The translations under genes were made by a program, and so were the position numbers. Source: Anthostomella pinea (taxonomy: Eukaryota > Ascomycota > Sordariomycetes > Xylariales > Xylariaceae). Taken from it: DNA of 64,000 nt. The notes beneath the pieces are model-generated. The model was given only the letters and a program-made list of their open reading frames with translations. It was not told the DNA's origin and searched no databases. The DNA lies in contig CAUWAG010000003.1 of the NCBI GenBank assembly GCA_963556695.1, forward strand, positions 992,001 through 1,056,000. Reading direction: 5' to 3'. This document shows, piece after piece, positions 45,871-57,575 of the stretch. How positions within the stretch are numbered: position 1 is the stretch's first letter; each line of letters begins with the position of its first letter.

Positions 45871-46762
45871 TCACATCTCCCCGCACTGAGCAATGACCAC
45901 ATCCATGTCAGGCACGTCTCTACCGCGCCTGCCAGTCTTAGTCTTCTCAATCTTGTCCACGACATCCTGGCCGTCGACAACCTTGCCGAACACGACGTGC
46001 TTTCCATCAAGATGCGGTGTGGGTACGGTAGTGACGAAGAATTGCGAGCCATTGGTGTTGGGCCCCGAGTTCTGCGGAGTCTTCATCAGCAAAACCAGAA
46101 CTCAGTCGCAGCGGAGCGGGACGAAACCTACCGCCATGGACAAGAGACCCTTCTCCGTGTGCTTCAGCGCAAAGTTCTCGTCCGCGAACGCCTTAGTTCC
46201 ATAGATGCACTAGATATGTTATTAGCATATACCCTCTTCGGGCTAGTCTTGACGTGCTGCCTTACGATGCTTCCGCTGCCGTCGCCATTGAGGAAATCAC
46301 CACCCTGGAGCATGAATTGGTTTATCTGCACTTCGTCAGTGCTCTGCTCCGTCGCGCATAATCATGGGCAATGCACGTACGACTCGGTGGAACTTGCTCC
46401 CCTTATAGCCCTGGGGCTGGCCTCGGCTGTTCTTGGACTCGCCAATGCAGAACTGTCGGAAGTTCTCGGCGGTCCGGGGCACGACATCCTTGAACAGCTC
46501 AAAGGTGATTCGGCCGAGGGGTTCGCCTGCCAATCCGCGTCAGTAACCACATCAAGCGCTGGGGGATTGCGACAAGTGATATCTGAGCAGGGTTCGCGTC
46601 GCGAGACTTTTAGGGGGTTGCGACGTGCTGCGGTAAAGGTAGTCACGTGATGGACTTCGGAGACCGGTCTCCGGAGTGGAATGGTTTCGGCGGCCGGATG
46701 GTGAAAATCGGCAGAGTCTGGAGCTTACCTCCGAGAGTGATGTCGAAGAAGACCCTAGTGTT
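45871..46762 (-). CDS. Cyclophilin-type peptidyl-prolyl isomerase, PPIH/CypH type
   Basis: Exons are about 46762-46729 (start uncertain), 46526-46381, 46325-46266, 46209-46132 and 46071-45871. They encode roughly [67 protein letters not shown] and the C-terminal VVIAQCGEM. The catalytic Arg and the GSQFF and [10 protein letters not shown] motifs are present. The C-terminus QCGEM and the length (about 175 aa) match human PPIH (U4/U6-associated cyclophilin). It catalyses proline isomerisation and in animals binds the U4/U6 snRNP. Introns are 55-61 nt except the first (202 nt). The reading frame of the first exon runs into TGA immediately upstream of Asn-Thr-Arg, and the nearby ATG (46770) is one base out of frame, so the true start is unresolved. 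Confidence 0.85.
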
Positions 46763-46770
46763 TCAAGCAT

Positions 46771-47596
46771 GGTTAGCTTTTCAATGCAGACCGACGTCGG
46801 TTACCCATCGCTTCACGCTTCGAATATTTAGATAGTTTAGCGATGCTGCCGTCGCGGCGTGGTCGCATGTTGTGCTGCGGCATCTCACGCTTTCGGGGCA
46901 AGATAAATGATTGACAACGCACAGAGGGTTTCCGGAAGCGGGAAGCTGCGTCGCAGGCATTGTTGCAACGTGAGTCGAGATCGTGGATGTCTGTTGCCTG
47001 GATATACGCAGTGTGATTAAGGTATTGGCGGTGCCAGAACATAAGGTGGATTCGAGTTTGACTGGCAGACGGAGGAAGGAGCGAAGCCAGCTGGCGACAG
47101 CTGCTGGCCGTCCGGCGCTCCCAGCTTACTTGAGGTTAGCACAGTGCCCCTTAACCTGATGCCAAGTCCCTAGGTAAACGTGTACCTACCTCACCACATC
47201 ACTCCAACATCGCGAGTAGTCTCCTTCCTGCCCACCCGTTCCTGGCAATGTGTAAAGTCAAGTACCCAGACGTCATGACGTTTTGACCGAAAACCCTATT
47301 GCCTCAGTGTTCGCTCATGTTCTAAGGTTCCCGCATGGCTGATGGGTGAGGTACACTTCGCAAAGATTATCAATCGCAACATGCTTCACGGGAAATGTAT
47401 AACCCCCGCATCATGACAGGTCTGTATAGATAGATATGCCGGGTGTTAGTAAGCTTTGCTCGATCAGCCATGACAAATGCAATCAGTCCCAATAGCCAGA
47501 AGCTCAGTTCATGTCTGCGTACATTTCTACATGTAGGTGAAGGCGCGCAAGCACCAGCCAACACAGCTACAATCTCATCCAGCCCATCCACCAACC
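46771..47596. other. Divergent intergenic region
   Basis: Between the cyclophilin start region and the plus-strand 136-aa gene. A minus frame at 46773-47042 might hold an upstream cyclophilin exon or 5' UTR (a GTAACC donor and a GCTAACC branch lie before 46755), but the phase does not fit. No repeat seen. Confidence 0.4.
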
Positions 47597-48007
47597 ATGA
47601 CAACACCTCCACCCCGCCACCACCGCGTCCTCATCGCCGGCCTCAAATTCGACGCCCCCGGCAGTACCGCGCAGCACTTCGGCCCACCCGCCGCGATCGC
47701 CAAGGCCGTCCAGGACGACCTAGCCGTCGCCGAGCGCGCAGGCTTCTCGCACACCGATCTACTGTTCGACCCGGACCGCAACCTCGAAGAGCAGGTCGGG
47801 CAGTTCGAGGCGTACCTGCGGTCCGGGAAGTTCGACGCCGTCATGATCGGCGTCGGCGTGCGGCTCGTGCCGGAGCACACGCTCCTGTTCGAGCGGCTGG
47901 TCAACTTGTGCAGAGTCATCGTCCCGGATATCCCCTGGGTGTTCAATACACGGCCTGGAACGACTACTGAGGCCTTGTACCGGGTTTTCGGGAAGCCGGG
48001 TGGGTGA
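47597..48007 (+). CDS. Conserved small fungal protein, function unknown
   Basis: Single exon, 136 aa, from the ATG at 47597 (MTTPPPRHHRVLIAGLKFDA) to TGA at 48007. An in-frame alternative start at 47537 would add 20 residues; the 47597 ATG is preferred because of its ACC context. It looks like a compact alpha/beta protein, with LEEQVGQFEAYLRSGKFDAV followed by MIGVGVRLVPEHTLLFERLV and ending TRPGTTTEALYRVFGKPGG. There are no signal peptide, membrane segment or catalytic motifs I recognise. Codon use is GC-rich like the neighbouring housekeeping genes, which supports a real gene. Its stop is 186 bp from the converging VPS8 stop. Confidence 0.65.
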   Translation: MTTPPPRHHRVLIAGLKFDAPGSTAQHFGPPAAIAKAVQDDLAVAERAGFSHTDLLFDPDRNLEEQVGQFEAYLRSGKFDAVMIGVGVRLVPEHTLLFERLVNLCRVIVPDIPWVFNTRPGTTTEALYRVFGKPGG

Positions 48008-48192
48008 TGGGGTACTGGCGGAACTGGAAGGCGTAGATTTGGAGAGCCTGAGAACCAGTTTACCACTGAACTGAATAATAACTCATGGATGCGCTATATC
48101 CCACATGCCTAAAATCGCCAACGCATATATAAATATGTATATGTGCCGTCAGTAAGTACATGCAGAAATACAGTGAGCGAGCCATGTCTACT

Positions 48193-51100
48193 CTACCCAT
48201 CGATGGGACATCTATATCCCCTCTCGCGGCCAAACTCATCCACCATCCGATGGTCCCCGTCATCCCCGCCCCGCTGCGCCTCCTGCAGCGCATCCAGACA
48301 GCTCTGGTGGTATATGTGTCTACAAGCCAGCACGACGAGCGGCCCAAGTGGCTGTTGATGGCCTTTCTGACGTGCCCCGACAACATCCCCATTCGTGCCA
48401 GGTTTACTTCCTGTAGTGCTCTGCTCTTCGCCCGTGACAGCGTCATCCTTCGGAACATTTGGTCGAGACTCGGTTTCCGTCTCGGTGCCTTTCCCTTTCC
48501 CCTTCCCTGAGTACGCTTTGGGTCCTTGCGAAGGTTCAGCTTTCCCCTTGCCACGAGGAGAGGGGAGTCCGGCAACAGCAGCCTTTCGCTCTGCTCGCTT
48601 TTGATCCTCGTTTGACTGTCTCTCCTCCCAGGCTTCGAAGACATTACCCGCAACGCCCGGCCCCCACACCCGACGTCCGCAAGCTTCGCATGTGGACCCC
48701 TTAGGCCGCCAACCGCGTTGCCGAAGTTCTACTGCTTGCTGGACGTTGACGAAAAGCTGTTGTTCGAGTAGTCGGTTCGAGAGATGCAGTATCGATTCCT
48801 CGTAGGCATAAGCAGAGAATATGGATGTCAGAACTGCGCGCAGATCGGCCAGATTGGGCGAGGTGGCGGCAGCCCGTGTCAGGAAATCGCGAAGGATGCG
48901 CAGGAACGTGAGGCTGCCACCTGAGCCTGTCGTCAGGCGAGCGTTGGGCTGAGCAGGCTCTTGGGTGGAGGTTGCCGTTAAGAGTGCTGTGAACGTATGT
49001 TGAACAAGAGATCGGAGAAGGGCCACAAGCTTATCAGTATCTAGCAGTCCCACAGGGGCTGAGTCGTTCGATGCCAGTTCAGGCGTTGAAGAAACGACAA
49101 GTGATGATAACCTGCGGTTTATATGGACTGTTGTGTCGATCAACTCGAGCCACAGAAGCTCATCGGCGGCGAGATCACTCGGAGCTGGCGAGCTTTGTCT
49201 TCGTTGAAGAGGGGTCGACTTCTTGGAGGCTTTCATTTGATTCTGGCATAGCCATATCCCTACGTGGGTGTACTTTTGTAGCCCGGTGAGAAGATCTTCG
49301 GCTGATCTTTGTACATCCACCTCACCCTCTTTGTACTCACTACCGGAAAGCAGGCCCAGCAAGGCCGACTCCAATGTGTTTAGATGTTTCGTCAGCCGGC
49401 TCATGGCATCCTGTACTTGCCCCTCTCGAGCCATGAGGATGACAGCAGCGTCGATGACACCAGTGTCTTCCATAGTGGGCAGCAACCTCTCAAGTCTTAA
49501 CTTCGTAGCCTGGACGATGCCGACGTAGTCAGAAACATGAGCGGCGTCGTATTGGCACATGAGCTGCACATAAAGCTCGATGAAATCTCGGTCCAGAGCA
49601 CTAGTCCGCTGCTCCACGCCTTCATCGGGTTCTAGTAAGGCCTTGAGATAGGTGAATTGCAACTCTGAGCCGCCATCGAGTGATTCCATCACAAACCGAT
49701 GCAGTTGCGGAGCATAGGCATCCAGAGTCTGGGCAGCCCGAACAGGATCCAACTCAACCAGCTCGTTGGAGTGTTCCTTGATGGCATCGTGAACTTCTTG
49801 TATCTGTCTCTTCATGAGTCTCGCTTGCGGCCGCAGGCAGTCTGCAAGACAGTCGAATACTTCCTCCTGGTCTTCCGGGTCTTCAAAGTAGGTGTGTACC
49901 AGTTTACCATACTCCCTGTCGTTCTTGTACGTGCGTTTCAAGATCCGGTAGAACCCAGCCTTCTTGAAAAGGGGTATCATAGGTGACAAGTCGGGCGGGT
50001 GGTATATCGAAAGTAGGTATTCTGCACTCAGCTGAGCATCATCGGCCAGATCAGCACCGGGGTATTCGCATAGCCCAGCCACTATCTTATTGAGGGTGGA
50101 GCCCGGGATCAAGAGGTACTGTGGAAATTTTGGAAGATTCCGGGCAATGAACATATCCAGGTAGATTGTATCTTCAGGTGCGAAGTCGGCCGGGTTCATG
50201 ATCTCTAACAAAATCGTGACCACGTATTGGCGGTCGACGGTTAAGCCAAAGGCTTGTTCTTCGGGGAGATCCTTGACTGCTCCGCCATTGAGCTGCTTTT
50301 CTTGCGAGTCATTCAGAAATGAATCCTCAAACGCCTCGTTGAGAGCGCTCAAGAAGCTCGGCGCGTCGAACTTGAGTATCATCCGGAGATATGGAAATGA
50401 AGGCTCTTTGGCTCCAGCTGCGCGAGTGAGGAATGGCTTGCTGCTGCCTTTCGGCCAGGCAATGCTTTTTCCAGAGAACAGGAACCAGTACAACTCAGCC
50501 TTGGCTTTTGAAGCCAGATCATATTCTATCCTCTCTCCGGTTGGGTAGACTCTCCCAGTTAATGTGTAAGAGAGGTAAGGGAACATATTCAGGGCGTTGA
50601 CTCCGAACATCTCGTCCCCCATGATGTCTCCTGATGATGCATAGTCGCCGTTTTGCATCAATGGTTTCAATAATGTCAGGAGGTCGATGAGTGGCGTGAT
50701 GTAGTCAGTCAATGCCTGATTCCACACGTAGATCAGGGCATCGTAGAGGCCGTGTTGTTTGCAGAGCAGCGTTATCTGGTCGATATCCAGAGTCGCCGTC
50801 TCCATGTGGCAGATGATCTCCTCGAGACGGCTTTCCCAGCCCTTGCTTACAAAATGGGTAACCATGGCCTTGACGACTGTAGGTGGTACGATTGTTATCG
50901 TTTTCTCCAGGATATAGGGCTCCAGAACCTCGAGGAAGATTCCCTCCACGTCGCCATCCTCATACCACTCGTACAATTCGTCGAAAAGGAAATCCATATC
51001 GGCAAGATTCTGGCAGGCAATGAAACACGTCTCCGCTAGTTCTTGCAAGTGTTGATCATCGGCCGATGACTTGTTCTTTTGACGTTGACCAAACGCATAT

Positions 51101-53232
51101 TTGAGGGACGCGCTCATTATCTCGATCAACTTTTCCCGTACCATCTGATGCCGAAGGGCAGTATCTTCAGGGAGACCAACGGTGAGCTTGTTGGCATCAC
51201 CTGCGTAGTAGGATGTCGCCAGCTGAATTGCACCCACGTAGTCTCCGTTCTCCATCAATGCAATCAGTCGATCGGCCCAGTTTGACAAGGCGCCGATGGA
51301 AACGTCGTTAAAACCAAGCAAGAACATCCGACCTTTGTAAGTCTTGAGACTCATGTAGAAAGCATCGGCAACAACACCATGCATAGAGGTATCATCTTCG
51401 TCGAGTTGCTCTACCAGACTATGCAATTGGGTCGAGAAAAGATCGCTGTGATATATGTGTTTATGGACAAGATCGAAGGCTTCTGTCATCCTCATGGATC
51501 GGTCTTCCAGGACGATGAGCCTCTGGGTGATAGTCAAGACGGTAAGAACGGAGCGACTCAGCCACTGCACCGCGACAATGGCCTCTTCGCACTTCCACCG
51601 GCTGCGAGCTTTGAATTTGAGAGTCGGTGGTTTGTCCTTGCTATCATTAGGTATCTCATCCACATCTAAGACGGTCAAGACATTGGACCAACAGTAGACC
51701 AGTTTAACCTTAGACATGGTGCTGCCTGTGCTCGGATCCGGCACTTTCAACTTGACCGCAGGAAACCAAGCCAGACAGCCGCTCATAGCGCTATGTAGCT
51801 CAACGTCCTTTGGGCGAGCCGACTTGTGCTGCGTTTGAGCAACAGGCGTGGTCGAAACGATGACGAGCAGGTACGGCGTAAGCATGGCTGTAAGACCCAT
51901 AGAGTCTGTCGCGCGTTCCACGTTCCCGAGTGGCAAAGGCGAAAAACCCAGCACTGTGCTGGGTTTTAAGGGCTTGCCTGAAGGCGCCGGGGTGTCAGGA
52001 TAACGACCCAGGATCCTCACTGTCTTGACTGTTCTTCCAAATGCACCAGTACCTCGGGTCGCGAGATGAGAAAAAGCCATCCCACGGTCATCGGCCGAAA
52101 CCAAGGCGGTACGCCTTGTACCCAGGAATCCGAGGTGTGTTATAGCCACATTGGGTAAATGCCCATCCGTGGTCCGATTCTGCATCTGAGATGGGTCTAG
52201 ATGAGGAATTTGCAGAAAAGGCCGAGCAGCCCAACTGGTGTCCCAAGTGAATATGTTTCCATTTGCGTGGCCACCTGCCACCGTCGTGTGGTCGGCTGAT
52301 ATGGCAATGGAAGTGACAGGACCAGACTCGACAGCTGCAAAGTGTTAGATGTGTAACACATGGGAGTCATGGTTGTAACTCACCTCTCGTGCCCGGACCG
52401 ATGATAGTTTTCAGATTTTGGTTGTAATCAAACATTAGGATTATGCCCTTGGAGGTACCCAGTACAATCGAGGCAGAAACAGCTATACACGTAGGAGAGC
52501 CAAAGTTGCGCTTTCCGGGTTCTGAGAAGGCTTGTCCATTGAGCTTCTTCAACCTTGTCCATCGTACAACTTCCCACGGTGGAGAAGGGATTTCGGTCTC
52601 GCCAGCGTCCAGCATGAACTGACTGCCCATAGAGACATTCCTGCTATGGCTGCTCAGGAAGGCAGGGGACGATGGTCGTGGCGATAGGATAGAGGGTGTG
52701 GATATGCGGGACTGGAATCGCCGGTCGAAAGGTCTGAAGGAGGGAGTCGGGCTGCCTAAACCAGGTCGTGAGGCCATCGAGGGGAGGATGCTGCTTCCAG
52801 GGGAGGAGAGGAGAGAGCCCTGCGAAAATGGTTAAGACGATGAGCCGATCAAAGGAACACGCTTCTCCTCACCTGGACAGAGGGAGAGTCATCAGGCGCC
52901 GAGAGTAACGATTCGATTGGGCTTCCAACCCTCCGGGGCAGTCCCTCGGCTGATCCATTCTCAGACACATCATCACCATCTCGCAGCAGTTGACGGTAGC
53001 GGTTCGCGACGGCGCCAGGCTCGGGCGCGGCGGTAAAGGCATCTTCTTGCCGTTCCTCCTCCAGAATCTCATATATCTGCTCCAGTTCGCGATCCCCTTT
53101 TACAGTCTCCTCGTCACTCGACGCTCCGTCTCGATCCGGAGACAAGTCTAGGTGATCGTCGTTCATATCCACTGGCGCCCCCTCGTCTCTCTCCGGTGAG
53201 GGTGGGCTCATCGAGGCGGCTGCATTGGGCAC
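48193..53232 (-). CDS. vps8: VPS8, CORVET tethering complex subunit
   Basis: Three exons, 53232-52873, 52819-52384 and 52334-48193, give 1645 aa. Introns are 53 and 49 nt with perfect phase. The acidic, Ser-rich N-terminus is followed by a WD/beta-propeller region (SIVLGTSKGIILMFDYNQN, then VTSIAISADHTTVAGGHANG). A long alpha-solenoid comes next, including the conserved VPS8 core around WADRLIALMENGDYVGAIQL. The C-terminus has a RING-type zinc module: STCEACGRR, then CRHIYHQSCLDAL and a final CPIDG. VPS8 is a CORVET-specific subunit that binds the Rab5 protein Vps21 and tethers early endosomes. The first of two close ATGs was taken as start; the second is at 53211. It is divergent from GPALPP1. 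Confidence 0.93.
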
Positions 53233-53845
53233 ATAGCTTCAGACTACCTCTTAAAAGTTGTCTTTGTGCTCGTATGCTTGTGTCGCACACGATAGCACAC
53301 GGTGGTACAACACAGCAAGCTCAAAACCCGCGTTGTTCTGGGAACCGTGTGATAAGCTGGACAGTCGGCTCTGTAGCTTGTCGGTGGTAGGGGATTGCGA
53401 CGAGGCTTTGCGGGGGCGTGTCTTCGCGTGGTAGGTTGTAAGATCCAAAGTTGGCCGCCGAATTGGCAGACTGTTGGTCAGGTCGTGTAGGTTATCGCAG
53501 GCTGCTGTTCCTTCCAAAAGTCGTCTGCCTCGTGGGATTGACTCGGTGGTCGCACCTGCGCTTCTTGCGGGAGCTTCAGCCTGGCACACAGCTATCGACA
53601 TACGACCAATCAGAGGCCTGGAAGCTTGGGCTGGCTGACGCTGCAGGCTGCCAGCCCACCTGCAGCCCACAGTACAGCGCAGATCATCAATTTACTGAAC
53701 CATGCCTGCCTGCTATTGATACCTAGATTCACACGACCAAATTCAACCACGCGCTCGCAATTCAATACTCACCGGACTCAGGTCATCGCCAAACTCAAGA
53801 AATACCAAACCCCCCAGAAGCGCCGGATCGCATTCACGAGCAACC
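53233..53845. other. Divergent promoter region between VPS8 and GPALPP1
   Basis: 613 bp between two start codons pointing away from each other. No separate gene recognised. Frames crossing it are short and overlap both 5' ends. Confidence 0.55.
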
Positions 53846-55039
53846 ATGTCCTCCATAGGACCCCAGCTACCACCCCACCTCGCAAAGCGCAAGCGCACAC
53901 CCGACGACGACACGCCCGCAGACTCCCCTCCGACAAAAGTCCACGCCACCGAGAGGAGCGCGCGCGCAAACCAAGACGAGCTCGATCTCGGAAGCGACAG
54001 CGACAGCGATGACAACTACGGCCCCTCGGCGCCGAACCCTACCTCCCGGCCTACGGTAGCAGGCCCGGCAGCACCTCCTCCATCCGGGTCGATAGAACCT
54101 TTGCTCGCCCATTCACAGACAGACGAGATCGCCATCGACAGCGATGACGGCGGCGACGACGACATCGGGCCCTCAGCGCCGCCCCCTCCCAGGATTAGAC
54201 CCCCGATAGGCCCAGCCGGACCACCACCACCACCACCAACACCTCCAGGACCAAATCGCATCCACGGCCCAGCGCCACCACCCGCACCCCTAAACGAACG
54301 TCCCTCCCAGCCCGCCAACACCACCACCAAGACCGCCGCCTCAGACTCAGACTCGTCAGAAGACGACGACTACGGTCCCGCCCTCCCAACCTCGACCTCA
54401 CACCACGCCCGCCAAACCGCCTTACACCTTGCACAAGCCCAAGAAGCCGCCGCCTCCGGCGCCCCAAAACGCGACGACTGGATGCTAGCGCCCCCGACAT
54501 CCGGCGGCGGCTACCGCGAGGTTGACCCGACGAAAATCAAGAGCCGAGTCTTCAAGTCCGGGCCGCGGGTTAGTGGCAGCGCGGGCGCGGCCGACGGCGA
54601 GATCAGTAGCATCTGGACCGAGACGCCGGAGCAGAAGCGCAAGAGGCTGGAGGCGGCCGTGCTGGGGCGGGACAGTTCGACTACCACGGGCACCTCGACC
54701 AGAACGACGTCGTCGTCACAGGGTGTTAGCGGCAAACCAAAATCAAAAGAGGAGGCCGAGCAGCAGGCGCGCATAAGGGACTTCACCGAGGCGACGCGGG
54801 GCCGGAGTCTGTACGAGGAGCACCAAGCGGCCAAGAAGGACAGCAAGGTAGAGAAAAGGAAGGGTGGGAAAGAGAAGGACAGTGGGGAGGAGGAAGAAGA
54901 AGACGACCCCAGCAAGCGCGCCTTCGACAGGGAGAAGGACATGAAGCTCGGCGGACGCATCGGCACCGCGCAGAGGCGGGAGCTGCTGAACAAGTCGGTC
55001 GATTTCGGGGGCCGCTTTGCGAAGGGCAAGTTCCTGTGA
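53846..55039 (+). CDS. GPALPP motif-containing protein (DUF3752 family)
   Basis: Single exon, 397 aa, ATG at 53846 (ACCATGTCC context). The N-terminal half is disordered, with four GPALPP-type motifs: IGPQLPP at residue 4, YGPSAP, IGPSAP and YGPALP. Each of the last three lies next to an acidic DSD/DDD stretch, and Pro-rich runs separate them. The C-terminal half has the DUF3752 region: DDWMLAPPTSGGGYREVDPT, IWTETPEQKRKR, then a long charged helix and RRELLNKSVDFGGRFAKGKF at the end. Human GPALPP1 has the same layout; its role is not established, and a nuclear/RNA-processing link is only suggested by composition. The coding sequence is intact. Confidence 0.9.
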   Translation: MSSIGPQLPPHLAKRKRTPDDDTPADSPPTKVHATERSARANQDELDLGSDSDSDDNYGPSAPNPTSRPTVAGPAAPPPSGSIEPLLAHSQTDEIAIDSDDGGDDDIGPSAPPPPRIRPPIGPAGPPPPPPTPPGPNRIHGPAPPPAPLNERPSQPANTTTKTAASDSDSSEDDDYGPALPTSTSHHARQTALHLAQAQEAAASGAPKRDDWMLAPPTSGGGYREVDPTKIKSRVFKSGPRVSGSAGAADGEISSIWTETPEQKRKRLEAAVLGRDSSTTTGTSTRTTSSSQGVSGKPKSKEEAEQQARIRDFTEATRGRSLYEEHQAAKKDSKVEKRKGGKEKDSGEEEEEDDPSKRAFDREKDMKLGGRIGTAQRRELLNKSVDFGGRFAKGKFL

Positions 55040-55923
55040 TACCGGTCTAGCTAGGCATACAGAAGGAAGTCTTAAGAGATTGAATAATGAAGGAGATACT
55101 ACACCTCTGTGAACATGTACTTACGATACCAGCAGTAAGTAAGCCGGCCATGGTAACTTCTTTAATAGGGAGATCACTAGATGAGCATCACTTCCATTTC
55201 ACATACACGAAGACATGAATATCCGGCCAGACCCAAACCAAAAAGGCTGCGACGTGTATATAGCAACCGAGTATGCACGAACGGAATTGTTATTCCCTAT
55301 TCCCATGGAAATATTCATTCTGCTCGCTACCATATCTCACAGGGGAAGAGAGAGCCATGCCATGACCTGAAAGCCAACCAATCCACCATACTCCCATCTG
55401 CCGCGCCGTGTCCTCCCGCTATGAACGGAGGCCTCGTCGCGGTCCGATGATCTCCAAAATAGCCAGTCCATCAACACCGCCTCTGCCGTGCGTACAGATC
55501 CAATGCCTACAGATTCCCTGCGCCCTTCGAATCAAGGGCGAACAAAAAGCTAGATTAAACGAGGAATTAGTATCGATTTTGCGATGGCGCTCTTCGAACT
55601 ACTCCTCTCCTCGCCGCTCGTGTGGTAGGTAGTCTGTTGAAAACGGGTATCCGGAAATTCCTCCTCATCCAGTGATGTGCTCAGCAACTGCATATGTACT
55701 TGGTGATAGCGAAGAAAGAGTGTTTGTGATCGTGGTAGTAAAGGGTCGTTGACAGCTCAGACAGACGACATACTTCGGGTAGAGGTGAGGGTTTTAGTGT
55801 GTGGTTCACTAGTTCTGTGCCGTAGATGTACATATATGTCCCAAGAAGTCGAGGATGATAGGCATATCAAATGTTTCGCTTGTTGGAGGATTGTCCAGTT
55901 GTAAATCAGGTATTGAAGCTCGA
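55040..55923. other. Convergent intergenic region
   Basis: 3' flanks of GPALPP1 and the RING-H2 gene. Small frames only. Confidence 0.5.
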
Positions 55924-57575
55924 CTAACTAGTCGCAGTAGCCGAGGGTCGTACTCCTGATTCTAATTGCGATGGTGTTGCCACAGTGGAAGCAGCGTTTC
56001 CGCCATTGACATCAGCAGCATTTTCAGTCGTCTGGGCGGGTTGTCCTTCCCGATCCCTTCGCATCATTTGATTTAACCTGAACGGTGGGAACCGTCCACG
56101 GAATCTCTGAACCCAATTGCCATTCTCATCCTGGGCGGCCGCGGTAGGCTGGGGTTGGGTCTGTCCTGCAGTATTATGGCGTCGAGGCCGTTCCGGACGT
56201 TGCCTCCCCCATAAACGCGGCTGTTGCCCCTGGCTTCCTGCTTCCGACGGTGCCGCCGCACTGCCTCTGTTACGTCCCGGGAACATCATGCGAGGTGCTT
56301 CGCGCAATTGACTCCACGACGTAAAGGTTCGCTGGGGTGCTCTAGGCATATTCAAGCGGCCTTGGTTCCTCGAAGGGTCACCAGACGTGGGAGAGTTGGG
56401 GCTGTTCGCATCGCCACCGGTCGGAGGTGGCCGAGGCTTTGGCGTGTAGTAATCCGCCTTGCACAGGGGGCAGCATGCTCTACGGTTGGTGAGCCAAGGA
56501 TCGAGACAGACGGCATGGAATGCGTGGCCACATGTTAGGCCGCGAACATCGTCGTCATTTTCGAGTTGGTCAATACAAATAGCACATGTGTCACCCGCAG
56601 TGCCCATCAACTCCGGAGGGATGGCGGCGTTGATGTGTTCGTCCTCTTCTTCTTCTTCTTCTTCTTCTTCTTCTTCTTCTTCTTCTTCTTCATCGGCACT
56701 CGGTCGTCTTTCGTCGTCTTTCGTTATCACGCTCGCGACTGTCTGAGCAGTCTGGGCCTGGGTGAGCGTTGTGGTATCATTAGCGGTGTCATTGGCAGCA
56801 TTGCCACCAGATGCGACGTCTGTATTCTCGGTGGTCGGTCCGGGCTGGTCCTTATCAACGGGTTTCGGTGTAGAGCTGGTGGCGGGACGACCTTCAACAG
56901 AGTCTCGTTCCTTGAAAGGTAATTCCGGTACGATGCCTTCAACACTCCGTACGCTGTTAGCTCTACTTGGTGGTGCTGAGACACCGCCTGCCGTGGGCAA
57001 CCCCTCCCTCGCTCTGCCAGAAACCCAAGTCTTGTACTTCATCATCGGAAATTTCTCGTTGACTTCGTCCATGCTCATGAGTTTCTTCTCGCGCCGCCGT
57101 CGATGCGGGCGGGTCGGCATGTTTTCGAGGTTGATGGGCTCCCCGTTCTCATCCAGCCCTCTCATTTGGCGATTGCGGGCATTGTATCGGAAACAGTACT
57201 TGACACCGACGATGATCCTGCTCGGATATTAGGGTTTCGTAGATGCGAAGTTTGTACAACAACATACCATAGGTTCGTAAATACGACACCAAATCCCAGC
57301 GCTACGAAAAATAGAAGTGGCGAACTAGTCCCTGAATTGCCGCCACCGCCGTCGTTGTTATTGTTGTTGTCGGTTTGCGATGGCATCGGCGTATTCGAGG
57401 TTGTCGATGTTTGCGGAGGGAGAGGAGTCCCAGTCCCGGAGGGGCTCGAGGACGGGGTCGACGTCGCACTGGAGATGGCAGAGGATACGGCAGACGTAGT
57501 GGCCTGTCGGACCTGGTATTGCACTGCTCTGGCGACGGCTTGGGCGCCGTCGACGAAAGCCTGATTGATGGCCAT
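55924..57575 (-). CDS. Membrane-anchored RING-H2 finger protein (probable E3 ubiquitin ligase)
   Basis: Exons 57575-57268 and 57217-55924 (51-nt intron, GTATGT..GAGCAG) give 533 aa. A Ser/Thr/Pro-rich N-terminus without a classical signal peptide leads to one membrane segment, LLFFVALGFGVVFTNLWIIV, which spans the splice junction at about residues 88-107. The cytosolic part has a polyglutamate run of about 17 residues and then a RING-H2 finger: CAICIDQL, CGHAFHAVCLDPWL, CPLCKADY. The C-terminal tail is Pro/Arg/Gln-rich. The Cys3-His2-Cys3 ligand set is complete, so E2 binding and ligase activity are plausible. Similar single-pass RING proteins of fungi sit on endomembranes; target unknown. 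Confidence 0.88.
56639..56690. repeat. Trinucleotide microsatellite (TCT)n
   Basis: About 17 uninterrupted TCT/CTT units inside the RING-H2 gene, encoding polyglutamate on the minus strand. Confidence 0.9.
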
